In this document: positions 53,580-64,000 of the stretch, one piece after another
How the letters are laid out: each line of letters starts with the position of its first letter
Position numbering within the stretch: the stretch's first letter is position 1
Source of the DNA: Blasia pusilla
Lineage: Eukaryota > Marchantiophyta > Marchantiopsida > Blasiales
Assembly (NCBI GenBank): GCA_050084515.1
Contig: CM114271.1
Coordinates: 50,096,001-50,160,000, forward strand
Reading direction: 5' to 3'
DNA length: 64,000 nucleotides
The notes under the pieces: generated by a model
What the model was told of the DNA's origin: nothing
The model's database searches: none
What the model saw: only the letters and a program-made list of their open reading frames with translations
Position numbers and translations under genes: made by a program

Positions 53580-55242
53580 ACCAAGAAGTGATCTAAATCT
53601 TTCAAACTTAGCAAAGAGGGAAGGCCTTTGGTGAAGATGTCAGCAACCTATTCGTCTTCCGGACACCACACAACATTAATGTCCCCACTCAGTACCTTTT
53701 CTCGAACAAAGTGATGCTGCACTTCGATATGTTTGGTTCGTGAATGGAAAAGTGGATTTCAGGACAAATAAATAGAACTAATGTTATCTCCCAAGATTAC
53801 AGTAGGATCAGATTGGGTAAACCGAAGTTCAGCCAATAGTCCTCTAAGCCATATGGCTTCCGTTGTGGCATTTTTCAATCCACGGTACTCTGCCTCCGTG
53901 GAAGATAGAGAAATTGAGGCTTGCTTCTTTGATGAGAAGCTCACAGCCGCACTTCCAAAGGAGAAGAAATATCCTGAAGTTGATTTGCGACTGATTGGAC
54001 AACCTGCATAATCAGCATCTGAGAATCCCAAGATTATCAAAGCTTGTTGGATTCCTCTCTCGTAGGCAAGCCCAAATGTGTTTGTACCCTTAACATACCT
54101 TGCCACCCTCTTTGCTGCAATAAGGTGAGACTTTCGGGGATCAGCCATATGTTGACTGATCTGGCTTACTGCATATGCAATATCTGGTCGGGAGTTGGTG
54201 ATATAGATAAGTGAGCCCACCAATTTTTGGTACTCTTTCAAGTCCACCTTCTCCTCTTGATCATTATAAGTAAGTCTCTCTGTACTCGTCGGAGTGGGCG
54301 TTGATTTGCAGTCCTCTAGGCCAAAAGTTTGAAGCAAGATAGCTATATGCCTTTCTTGAGTCAAGAAGGTAATTTTTGGCCCTCGCTTTACTTCAAGTCC
54401 TAGGCAGAAGTGTAAACTCCCAAGATCTTTCATCTTGAATGAAGAGGAGAGTCCTTCTTTAAGATCACGTATCCCTTGTACATCATCTCCAGTAATGATC
54501 AAGTCATCCACATATAAGATCACAATGACAATCCCGTAAGTAGAGATCTTGAGATAAAGGTTCGGGTCGTGTTTACTCTTTGCAAATCCAAGTTTGTTTA
54601 ACATAGTCGAGTCATAGGTTTGATTCAGATTCGATTTGCTTGCATCAGGCCATAACGAGATTTCCACATCTTGCAAACAAGGTCTTCAGTTCCAGGAGCA
54701 GTAAAGCCTTGAGGTTGTTGTAGATATACCTCTTCTTCCAAAGTGCCATCTAAGAAGGCATTTTGAACATCCATCTGCAATAGGGGCCAATCAAACATGA
54801 CTGCAAGAGATATGATCACTCGAATCGTGGTCATTTTTGCAACTGATGCATATGTCTCATCATAATCAATGCCTTGGCGTTGTCGATAGCCTTTTGCTAC
54901 TAGCCTTGCCTTGTACCTAGACAACGATCCATCAGCGTTATACTTACACTCATAAACCCACTTTGTAGGGATAGCAGTCCTCCCTGATGGGAGACGGACC
55001 AGGTCCCATGTTCGGTTGGCAACTATGGCATTGTACTCCTCGGTCATTGCATGTTGCCAATGTGGATTAGTGCATGCCTCTTGGAATGATTGAGGCTCAA
55101 TGGGAGCTTGCTGAAATGGTGTATGACTTAGAAAGAAAGCCATGTGTAAAATATAATCCTCTCGTAAGTTGGAAGGAAGTTGGCGTAGTTGACTTGACCT
55201 TCGTGGAGGTGGTAGCGTAAGTGTGGACTCCATATCGTCCAA
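53580..55242 (-). pseudogene. Copia element 3 reverse transcriptase and RNase H
   Basis: Minus-strand frame 55242-54625 starts the reverse transcriptase (TKWVYECKYNADGSLSRYKA, MDVQNAFLDGTLEEEVYLQQ). After a frameshift near 54660 it continues at 54676-53759 with the catalytic ILYVDDLIITGDD, then RNase H (GFSDADYAGC, SLSSTEAEYRG, ILGDNISS). A stop at 53759 is followed in frame by RTKHIEVQHHFVREKVLSGD and ADIFTKGLPS, with a further stop between these two blocks. These normally synthesise and process element cDNA; here they cannot form one protein. Confidence 0.9.
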
Positions 55243-55420
55243 TCCTTGACCTCTTTCACCAAGTGTTGGTGGTGGATCAACATGAGTTGTGGGCCCCGAG
55301 GATGGTGTATCCTTGTCGATTCATTTTCGACTCCTCATTCGGGAGGTTTGAGGCCACTCTCGGTCGTTTGATTGATGCTCTTTGAGTGGGGAGTGTCTTC
55401 ATCAAATATGACGTCACGGC

Positions 55421-57670
55421 TCATAAACACCTTGTGGTGCTCAAGGAGAAGAGCTTGTAAGCTTTCTCTCTAGTGCCATAGCCAATAAATATGCATCTCA
55501 CACTTTTATCATCAAGTTTTCTCCTCAATTCTTTTGGTATATGTGCATAAGCTCCACACCCAAAGATTCGAAGGTGTGAGACATCTGGTTTGATGCCAGT
55601 GAAGACTTCTTCAGGCGTTTTCTCCTCCAAAGCCCTTGTTGGGCACTTGTTGAGGATGTAGATGGCCGTGTTTATGGCCTCTGCCCAGAGATAGTTGGGG
55701 AGATTTCGCCCCTTCAACATGCACCTTGCCATCTCAACTACCGTTCGATTCCTCCTCTCAACAATACCATTTTGTTGTGGGGTGTAGGCCGTAGTAAGTT
55801 GATGACGGATGCCATGATCGCAACAAAAGGTCTCAAATGCTTTCCCCATAAATTCACCTCCCCTATCCGTTCGTATCACCTTCACCTTTGAGGGCGGCTC
55901 GCCAAGGTGTAGATGCAAGGATTCCACTACTATAGTAGATTGAGTTCTCATCAATGTAAGAAATTTCTTGAGTATACCTAATGCATTGGATTTGTGTTGT
56001 AGGAAATAAACCCACATAAATCTTGAATGGTCATCAACTAATAGCATGTAGTACCTTGCCCCTGATAGTAAAGCCGTTTGAATTGGTCCTCCAAGGTCGA
56101 TGTGGACTAGGTGGAGGGGAGTTGGAGCCCTTGAGAGAGTATGTTTGTCAAACTTTTGCCTCGATTGCTTGCCTCGTAAGCAAGTGTCACAAGTGGATAT
56201 TTCTCCACTTAATTTAGGTAACCCTCCAACCATATTGTCTTTGCTTAACAACTTAAGGCCCTTCGTGTTAAAGTGCCCAAGCCTTTCATGCCAAACTTGT
56301 AGTTGGTTTGAAGATCTTGCAAATAGTTGAGGGCTCAGCTTGCTAAGAAGTTTATATAGTCGTCCATACCTTACTCCTTGGGCAGCGAGAGAATTTTCGG
56401 CCTCTCGTAAGAACTCGCATCCTTTGGAATCAAAAACAACCTTCATATTCTCTCTTTCGGTGATCTGGCCGATGGAGATAAGGTTGTGTGTTAAAGCTGG
56501 AATATGCCACACATCCTTGATTGTATAATCTTCACCCAAGGGCAATGTCACTTGCACATCTCCTTCCCCAATCGCAAAGTGAATGGAGCCGTCTCCCATT
56601 GATACTTCAGGTCCATTCATCAAAGGTTTGTAAGATGTGAACCAACCTTTATTTTTGATCATGTGGTTTCTGGTGCCGCTACCAATGAACCACTTGTCCA
56701 CTTGGTTTGTGGTAACCAATGCCAAGATAAGTCCTCGTGCATCATCTTCACTTTCTGGTGTGAGTGCTCGATTGGTTCTCCCATTCTCGGCGAGGAAGCT
56801 TCGCTGCTTTTCTTGTGGTCTCATTGATCGATTGTGGCGATCATTCCTGTACCAACATTGATTGGAGTCATGACCAATCTTAACGCATATTGTGCACTCC
56901 TTCTTGCTGGTAGTGCTATAGGTCTTACCATTGAACTTTTTTCCGGTGGTGAGGAAGGTTTGGGCCTTTGGTCCGGATGTGTTGCGCTCTTGTGATCGCC
57001 TTTCTTCATATTGATGAGGGAATGTTCCCTTCTTCTGGCTGAATAGAGCGCTAGGTCCCGATTCTTGTCCTTCTTGGGCAGCAAGGTCGTTGCGTCTCCT
57101 TTCTTCGTCAAGTAGGAGTATGCATAGTTCAGAAAAAGTAGGCGTCTTTTCTCTCACGGCTAGAGAGTTTATGAAGTCCCCGTAGGAGTCTTGGGCCACA
57201 CTATTCATCATAGTGGCTGCCATGGTTTCATCATCAATTAAGACCTTAACTTCTGCCAAATCATCTCTTAGCTCTTTCATAATGCTGAGGTGTGAATACA
57301 TAGTCGAGGTCGAGCTCATCTTCATTGAGTAAATTCGCCTCTGCAATGCCAATTTTCTGGTCATGCTTGTGCTAGCATGAACCGCTTCAAGTGTAGTCCA
57401 AGCTTCCTTGGAGGTCTCTGCATGTTTCAAATGAGGGATTTGAGAATCTCTCGTTGACATCATCAGAATTCCAAGGGCCTTTCGATCTCTCTTCTCGAAG
57501 TCTTTCGTGGCTCGAGCATCCATATTCGAGGTCTTCTCTTCTATGCCATCAACTATATGGTAAAGATCAGATGCCATCAGAATGGCCTTCATCCTGTATC
57601 GCCAAGTGCCGTAATTGTTCTCATCGAGCTTGTGGCTCTCACTCAATATGTTGTCGGTAAGGCTCGTCAT
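55421..57670 (-). pseudogene. Copia element 3 gag, protease and integrase
   Basis: One open minus-strand frame from ATG 57670 (MTSLTDNILSESHKLDENNY) to a stop at 55421. Gag is followed by zinc knuckle CTICVKIGHDSNQCW, a protease whose active site reads WFIGSGTRNHM instead of the usual Asp-Ser-Gly, an integrase zinc region (HERLGHFN, CDTCLRGKQ) and a DDE core (HIDLGGP, RTDRGGEF, with the Glu in PQQNGIVERRNR). The frame shifts near 55440, so the link to reverse transcriptase is broken. The long open frame indicates a younger insertion than elements 1 and 2, but the protease substitution alone would block processing. Confidence 0.92.
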
Positions 57671-57996
57671 CTTTGATCTTGATAGGTGCTCGCTTCGATC
57701 TTGCTGGTCTTCCTTGCCTGCATATGATCGACTTCTGATTGCTAGTCTTCTTCCTCTTCTTTCAGCTTGATATTTGCCCCTATGAAAAAAGAAAAAAGAA
57801 AAAAAAGGTACAAACAGGGTACACACTTCTCTTCACTTGCATGCTCTGTCCTATTTTCACTGTATATGAGTACCTCTATTGGGAGTATGCTTAGAGTTCT
57901 GCATATGAGTACCAATCTCACTCGGAGTAGGAAGTAGCTCTCGTAAACTGCTCAGGTGCAGTTTCAGTTTGTGAGAGTAATATGCACGAGTCTCCT

Positions 57997-58008
57997 GCTC
58001 TGATACCA
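57997..58008 (-). other. primer-binding site of Copia element 3
   Basis: The minus strand reads TGGTATCAGAGC immediately after the 5' LTR, matching the initiator tRNA-Met 3' end. Confidence 0.9.
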
Positions 58009-58162
58009 TGAAGTTTATTTCAGCAATTCTGCTGCTCGTCTAAACGTTTACGTTGCACCCAACTTGCCTTGCAGCGCCCAACTTGCCTTGCAGCGTTTAC
58101 GTTGAATCCTGTTTGTTTACAACAAACAGCAGCGCTGCTTGTTGCCGTTTACACATTCCAAC
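58009..58162 (-). repeat. 5' LTR of Copia element 3 (154 bp)
   Basis: It matches the 3' LTR at both ends but lacks about 65 bp in the middle, just inside the AATTCTGCT word. It has the same 18-bp tandem unit and ends at the CATAT target duplication. Confidence 0.9.
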
Positions 58163-58167
58163 ACATA

Positions 58168-61100
58168 TAACCGCCGTCGCCAGTCCGATCGGGGTTGCGA
58201 CTTTGGGAGCTCTATGATTGACAGCTGAAGATTGCATCTTTAGCTATCATAAGCAATCGATTCGATGCTTGGCATATAGAATGGATGAAACATGAACTTA
58301 TCCACAGGCGGCATGTCTCTACAGTACATGTATGAATCCATGAGCTGTGCCGAAGACTGCAGCTTTGGTACGTTTACCCGCGATCTCTCTCAAAGACTGC
58401 AGTTTCGGACCAGTGGACTTTTGGGGAACCAGAGACAAGGATGAATGACTTATGTAGATGTTGGTTGGATCAGCCGGTACAATGCGTCTGTGGTCGATTG
58501 CGTTAGCCTACGTAATCGATTCTATAGTCCATGCTCGAGAATCGAGATGAAGCTTTCCGGGATCCCTTTCGGAGATGAAGAATTGTGGCTTTATGGTCGG
58601 TGCCGGCTCTCCAATGTTCATGGGCCCGTCGCCCGTGGTCCTTTGCTCCCCCTGCAAATTAGGGCCTTCCATACTTGCGTTTCGTGTACATGGAACGAGA
58701 GTTGGAAGTACTGTTTTCAAACCGCCATTGGCTACTACGCTTGGAATTTGAGGGTGGACATCCGGAACCAAGAGCAACTCCAAGGCCTGCAAAACAAGCA
58801 TATTGGATCATATTCCATCCATGGATAACGAAATGCATCCTCGCTACTGCACGTTTCATAAATTTCTACTTTTTGTCTAGTATTCAGCTCGCTCGCTACC
58901 TGCCTAGCGTTGTACACGGCGTGCTTGGCGGCTGTACGCGTTCGATCGATCAATGCTCACATGATGCTACATGTACGAATCCCTTACAGCAACTGTGCAG
59001 TCGTAAGTCTAGCTGCTATTGGATAGGATCCATAAAGGCCGTGATGATCCCTCCCCGGCTCTCACAATATTGTTCTCGATCGCTGCAGGAATATGCAGTC
59101 AGGATCCTAAGTATCCCGGCTCGAATTATGCCGATTCCAAAAGTTCTTTCACCCTACGGTGTTGCTCTGAAAATCTATCCGAGTCGAGATCCTGAGCCCT
59201 CACAGCGATGGATGGATGTAAGGATGGAGAAATAGTCTATAAGGGAACTGGACCGACTGCAGAGCCCATAATCTTGGGGCCCTGGGCCAATGGTGGCTAA
59301 TACCTACTCGCTAGAGCGAGGACAGCAGCGCCTTTTTAATATCTGCTGCACAGCTTGCAACCGTGGACCAATTACGTCCAGATAGAGCTGCTATCAGGAG
59401 GGGGGAAATGAGCGGGACTCTGAGTCCGGTGACGAGTTGGAAAGTCTTGAAAAGCTCCATGAAAAGGGATGGAAGTGCTCTATTTGTGTGAGGGCACAAG
59501 TATAGGCTGCGCATATCACGTGGAAAAAGCATGTCTCTGGTATAGCCTCGCGAAGTGCCAGGCGGGGCCTGCAGATTCGAGAGCGATCTGGAAAGCAAAC
59601 ATTTCATGCGTGTGAGTTAGCCATAGCTCTACCGAGCTCTGCCCTATCCATGCATGGATGATTCGCCTGGAGGTGGGCCCGACTGCCATCGCCTTTCACG
59701 TCAAAGCTACTAGAAAGTGGAATGGTCGGCATATGATGGACAGCGCTGAATTCATGGCAGTAGAAAGGATCTTCGTCGCTTGCAGTTGAGGGTCGAATTG
59801 AACCCTGCTGTATATCATGTCGGTGTATCTCTGCTGACTAGTTTTATCCTACTCTGCTGTGGAGGTCGGGCACGGGAGTCATGATCAAACCGGTCAGAAT
59901 AAGAAGGGGGGTGATGGGAAGTTGGGAACCCGTGGGGAATACAAAAAAGGGGATTCCAAGAGTGGTGAAGGACACGACCCCCTTATCGCCTAAATTCTCC
60001 AGCAGCAGAGAGAATATCAACAACTCCAAATTCGATTCAGGACTCGAGGTTTGCTTTACCGCGATAGCCATGCTAATGGAAATTCTTCAACGCCGAGTGG
60101 ACTGAAGGAGCGTTGGAATTCCCTAATTTCCCTCGCCGTGACCATGTCCGTAGGTCTCGGCTGACTAGTTTGATCCTACTCTGCCATGGAGGTTGGACAT
60201 GATCGATCCGCTCCAGGAGTCTAGTTTGGCTTTTCCTTGCTTTTCCTCGCTTTTCCTCAGCGGAGCCATGCCGGTAGCGATTCAACGTCGAATGGATTTG
60301 AAATTTTGAGGAGGGTCGCCTGCTCTCCCTCCACATAACCACGCACGGTGGACTGCAAACTGCCACGCTATTATTCTGTACGTGTTTGCTTTCCAGATCA
60401 CGACAGAGCCGTGACGAAATTGCCGTTGCAAAACGTCTGTCGGCCTCTGTCCACGGCGGAAAGATCTTCAGCAGCCAGTTGCTGTAAGGCACCTGGCGAG
60501 GAACTCCACGCCGTATGCACTGAAGCGGCCCGGAGGGAGAAATTCCTCCAGTCGCGTCTGTCTCTCGACGTCCGTCCGTTCACGTCGGTAATTGTTTCTA
60601 TGAGTTGTTGTACTAATTGTTATACACATAGTAAGTGATCAGGGACCGGTGTGGTAGCCACCGACACGACAGCGTGTGGGACATCGTGGGCCCCGGCCTG
60701 CGATGCCCTGGCCGCCGCTGTCGCTGCTGCAGCTGCAGTACGTACGAGCTGTTCTGACAGCATGTGTGTTCACACTTCACGGATCAGAATCGCGAACGCA
60801 ACCCCAGTCCCAATGTGAAAAGTGTGCATGCATGGCTGGTGCCGATCGACAGGATTCGCGCAAGGTTTCCCACGACCAAAACACTTGTGCAGGGACCGAT
60901 AATTCCCTTCCTGTTCCCGATAAGTCTAAACATGATCATTCCTGAATGCTGCTCTCGATAAGTCTATACGTGATCATTGCTTCCCGAATACTGCTCCCGA
61001 GAACTCTATACGCCAATTACATTCACCTCTACCACTGTTTTGTCGGTTGCGATCCTAGCGAGAGGATCGCACGTATTTAAGGACCCCCGAGGCCGGGCTC

Positions 61101-61298
61101 CCCTGGGTACGATCTTCCCACGACGTCTGAGGTGCTCCCAGCTGCAGAAACTGCTCCTTGTCGTTGGGGTTTTGGGGTAGTAGTAGTAGTAGTCCTGACT
61201 GTGGGAGCGCGACGAGTGGATTACAGCGCGGAAGATCGATTCCGAGGTGGACGTGGCTGGAGGCGGTGGCTAGAGCGTTGTCGATCTGGGGAGTGGCG
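58168..61298. other. intergenic DNA with short dispersed repeats
   Basis: No gene I can support. A 41-bp unit (GCTGACTAGTTTTATCCTAC at about 59837) recurs with several changes at about 60160. A word like AAGACTGCAGTTTCGGACC is repeated near 58353 and 58393. A 75-codon minus-strand frame at 59844-60071 is hydrophobic but unrecognised. A 186-codon plus-strand frame at 58675-59235 has no motif. An 8-bp-arm hairpin (GCGATCCT / AGGATCGC) lies at about 61049-61070. Confidence 0.45.
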
Positions 61299-61577
61299 AT
61301 GGCGAGAACTATGGAGAGGACCGTGTCGTGGAGCAGCAACTCCATGGGGACGAAGGGAATGGCGCAGCAACTGCAAGAGGCGCGAGGCGTGTTTGGGCAG
61401 AGCCATCATGGCATGGCGCATCGACTATCTCAAGCTCCGGATGAAATGGTGTCGCTGACGCTGACTCCGCGCAGCAAGAAGAGGGTGTCCTGGCAGCCAA
61501 ATGTAGTGGATAACGAGCCGCTCGAGAAGAAGTGCTACGAGAAGGAGTTCTTCTTCTCTCAAGATATCTGGGGATGA
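61299..61577 (+). CDS. possible small protein with RVxF-like PP1-docking motif
   Basis: A 92-residue frame starting MARTMERTVSWSSNSMG. The C-terminal third is charged and reads PRSKKRVSWQPNVV, followed by EPLEKKCYEKEFFFSQDIWG and the stop. KKRVSW fits the (K/R)-V-x-(F/W) pattern by which many regulators dock on protein phosphatase 1. A TATTTAA word lies at 61074-61080, 225 bp before the ATG. The frame is open further upstream (to 61158) but without another ATG. I know no named family for it. It could be a real small gene or a chance frame in a GC-rich stretch; no neighbour supports a function. Confidence 0.35.
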   Translation: MARTMERTVSWSSNSMGTKGMAQQLQEARGVFGQSHHGMAHRLSQAPDEMVSLTLTPRSKKRVSWQPNVVDNEPLEKKCYEKEFFFSQDIWG

Positions 61578-62006
61578 CTGACTGCAGCGCTCACACAACG
61601 TACCCACTTACCACTTGATTCCGACTCTCCGTCTCCACGTAAATTCCGACGCGCCCGCTTCCGCTCGTGCGGTGGTTCTATCTGGATCGACTCACCACTG
61701 CTCCCTCTCTCGCCATCGGCAATCTTCTCCATGACTATATATCTAGAGCTACATTTCGATTCAAGTTTTGCAGATCTGTGGTGGATTCCTCCTTCTGCCA
61801 GTCCGGCACTGTCAGCTGCATATCAACGCGTGCAATCGGAAGTACGGCAAGCGCCCGTGTCTTGAATTGAGCATCACCAACTTCGCCATCGATTTCTCAT
61901 TGAAGGACTCGGAGCGCATCATCCATCATTCCAACTTCACTCTCGAGCGATTTCAATTGTTTACGTACGAGAGATTCAGGGGAACAGGTTCAGAGACTCC
62001 TAATGG
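61578..62006. other. intergenic DNA, nothing recognised
   Basis: Between the small frame and the hairpin I see only short frames on the plus strand without motifs. It could be the 3' flank of the small gene. Confidence 0.4.
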
Positions 62007-62057
62007 GTCGTTTACGATGATCCATCATTTATTCAATGATGGATCATTGTAAACGAC
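62007..62057. repeat. hairpin, 23-bp arms with one mismatch
   Basis: Arms 62007-62029 and 62035-62057 pair at 22 of 23 positions around a 5-base loop TATTC (core GATGATCCATCATT). It could be a small inverted-repeat insertion or a folded RNA; no target duplication is evident. Confidence 0.85.
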
Positions 62058-63680
62058 TTAAGACTTCAGGATGTTGATCAGATTTGTTCGGGAATAGCTT
62101 ACTTAGCTTAGCTACCTTAATTGGTACGGGTTTGTACATATACGCTAGCTAATGATCTTGTGGAGAAACTTGATTTTCGAAATCCAACTGCTACCCAGTC
62201 TATGAATGATCCTTCTCGGTGAGGTTCGACTCATCTAGATAGGAGTGACCACCGAAGTAGTCACCGTCAGGGTAATTCTATGGGCTTACCAGGAGCTGCG
62301 ATCCAAACCAGAGGACTTACTTGTTAGATTCTGCCATGTTGTACGTCTCAATAATATCTGGACACTTGGCAGATCATATAGAGACAAATTAGTGGATAGA
62401 ACCAGTAGCGCAGATATGTTCGAACAACTTGTGAGTACTGTGAACCCAAATTCAGGTATCTATATGTAAAGGCACCCTTCGCATCGTTGACAACTTGTCT
62501 ACGAGCATACTAATACAAGTCAATCTGAAAGTCGCAGCGCAACCTTCAGCATATAGGTTTTCTTCCATTCACCACCATATCCTCTCCCCATTCTACATTA
62601 TGTGAGTCCTCTGTAACTCACAGACAGTACTCTGTAATTTCAAATTCATGCTCGTTTGTGCAAGTGATCAGGGGGGAGTATATAGATCTGAACACACTTG
62701 TACGTACTCTGGATCATGCCAACCGAATTTCGAACAGGATCACCAGAGAAAATCTAAAATCAGCGTGGCTACGTGAGGGTGGATCGATGTAAAACAAACC
62801 TAATTAGCCCTGATTTCTATATCCCTTCAAGGAATTCTAGATCAAAGATCCACAGATCGCATGAAAAGCCCATGGATTCAAGGAGCGAACCATACATCAG
62901 GATGGTCTAAATTTCAGATGTGGGTTTACACGGACCTCTCATCGTGAGCACCCAACTTCTTCTCCTGATTTTAAATCTCATGAATTTGCTCTCTAAGCTT
63001 AGAATCCCCAAAGAGAGATCCGCACTGAGCTTGCATTGATTTTCCTCACATCCATATTTCACCAGATATTGTTCTAAGTCCCCGTTCTCGCTAACTCTAA
63101 GAATTCCTTGATAAATCTTCAAGAAGCGCGCAGCACTTAGCCAGTCGAATGCTCCAAGCGGCTGCTGCTGTAGGAATGAGGATCATCCGGCGCAATTAAT
63201 CAATGGTAGGTACTACTGGTTCTGCATGACCACTTGTTGTTTCAGGGTACTCCAATTCGGCTCTTTGTGTTGAATTTTCATCGTTGTGGTGTATTCTGCT
63301 GCGACAGTCATATATTCTTCCGAACTAGACACTGCATACAACTAATTGAATTTTGTATATAAAGGGGAATCCGATGATATTGTGGGCAATCCATGAATCG
63401 ATGCAGGATACTGTCGGGGAGAATTCATCTGGAGAACAGGCCATGCTCATCTGTACTCATTCAGACCACTTAGATACACACTAGCTCAGAGAAGATGTTT
63501 CAAAGTTGGGAAACAACCGACTTGGGGACTGTATGAGCATCTAAGCTACATCGTCGATTTCAAATGATCGCCATTGTACGAAAACAGCCATGCGTTCCTT
63601 TGAAGATTGAACGCCGTTCGTTATTTAATGGTGGAATCACAGATAGTTTCCGTTCGAACGGTCATGAAATTGAACTTTCG
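62058..63680. other. intergenic DNA, nothing recognised
   Basis: Frames on both strands are short (at most about 75 codons, for example 62245-62469 plus and 62907-63122 minus) and carry no family signature. No RNA gene seen. Confidence 0.45.
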
Positions 63681-64000
63681 CTACTTTGATCGACCAAGTA
63701 CAGTAGCAGCATCTACATCTTGGAACTCTTGAGAATCCCAATGCTCCCAGACTGCACACAAAATTGTTACTGCGATTCTGCTATAAACCGAGAGAATCGA
63801 TTCTTGAGGCTCAGAACTCCTCCAGTACGCATGCAGAGGCCAGGGAAAGTCGACCATGAATTCGTAGCTTTGATACATTTTTCGAGAAGTTGAAACTCGT
63901 GTAGTTTGCAAGCTCGCCTCCATAGATCCACCTTGAGCAAGACGTTCAACTTTTAGTCTTCTGTTCCGTCGCGTTTCTTGAGCACTCGCAAATCCGAGGA
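63681..64000 (-). CDS. partial ORF entering from the right edge, unknown
   Basis: The minus strand is open from the window edge to a stop at 63681, about 106 codons. It includes ETRRNRRLKVERLAQGG, an ATG at 63923, then SYEFMVDFPWPLHAYWRSS, LCAVWEHWDSQEF and the end DAATVLGRSK. The sequence is rich in Trp and has no motif I know. It could be the 3' exon of a gene lying to the right or a chance frame; the continuation beyond the window is needed to decide. Confidence 0.3.
   Translation of the reverse strand, partial: LGFASAQETRRNRRLKVERLAQGGSMEASLQTTRVSTSRKMYQSYEFMVDFPWPLHAYWRSSEPQESILSVYSRIAVTILCAVWEHWDSQEFQDVDAATVLGRSK

Larger units (their letters stand above)
53282..58167 (-). mobile_element. 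Copia element 3 with intact ends and target duplication
   Basis: A Ty1/Copia element on the minus strand. Its body spans 53287-58162 (4,876 bp) and is bracketed by a perfect 5-bp target-site duplication CATAT (53282-53286 and 58163-58167). LTRs begin TGTTGGAATG and end AAACTTCA in the element's own orientation. A tRNA-Met primer-binding site lies at 58008-57997 and a purine-rich tract adjoins the 3' LTR. The coding region is in Copia order but has frameshifts and stops. It belongs to a different Copia lineage from elements 1 and 2. Confidence 0.95.

Noticed and set aside
58675-59235. 186-codon plus-strand frame
   Set aside because: Long but without any domain, signal or repeat pattern; overlapping frames on the other strand are equally open.
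59844-60071. 75-codon hydrophobic minus-strand frame, possible small membrane protein
   Set aside because: It has an ATG and a hydrophobic middle, but no recognisable family and no context; too weak to annotate as a gene.

Overview
This is a eukaryotic nuclear window. Genes carry short GT-AG introns, and two products carry plastid-type leader sequences. The gene set (a fused DEP1 methionine-salvage enzyme, a chlorophyll dephytylase-like hydrolase, a nepenthesin-type protease relative) and the LTR retrotransposons point to a land plant. The base composition, the compact genes between old transposons, and a bacterial-type EttA-like ABC-F protein make me favour a bryophyte such as a liverwort, but the sequence alone does not prove the species.

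Layout. (1) 1-3.4 kb: mostly unreadable DNA containing a minus-strand wreck of a nepenthesin-like aspartic protease (about 1411-2595). (2) 3.4-12.8 kb: two related Copia elements in the same orientation, the first internally deleted and the second full length but with six in-frame stops and a frameshift. (3) 15.5-16.9 kb: an intact intronless nepenthesin-like protein in which both catalytic aspartates are replaced, followed by tandem copies of its own 3' end. (4) 18.6-23.0 kb: remains of a Helitron Rep/helicase. (5) 24.0-30.2 kb: a broken multi-exon mobile-element gene of a family I cannot name, rearranged by fold-back events that left a perfect 37-bp palindrome and a perfect 36-bp inverted repeat. 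(6) 30.2-33.6 kb: AT-rich to low-complexity debris. (7) 33.7-51.2 kb: the conserved gene island. It holds DEP1 (+, 12 exons), a CLD1-like hydrolase (-, 6 exons) and, divergent from it across 357 bp, an EttA-like ABC-F ATPase with a plastid leader (+, 16 exons). (8) 53.3-58.2 kb: a minus-strand Copia element with intact ends and a 5-bp target duplication. (9) 58.2-64 kb: mostly unassignable DNA with one possible small protein carrying a PP1-docking-like motif, a near-perfect hairpin, and an ORF running off the right edge.

The three island genes are ordinary housekeeping or plastid functions: methionine recycling, chlorophyll turnover and organellar translation control. Everything around them is repeat-derived. 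The most unusual points are the protease relative that has lost both catalytic residues while its dead paralogue still encodes them, the fold-back rearrangements in the unknown element, and the EttA-type plastid protein sharing a promoter region with a chlorophyll-salvage enzyme.
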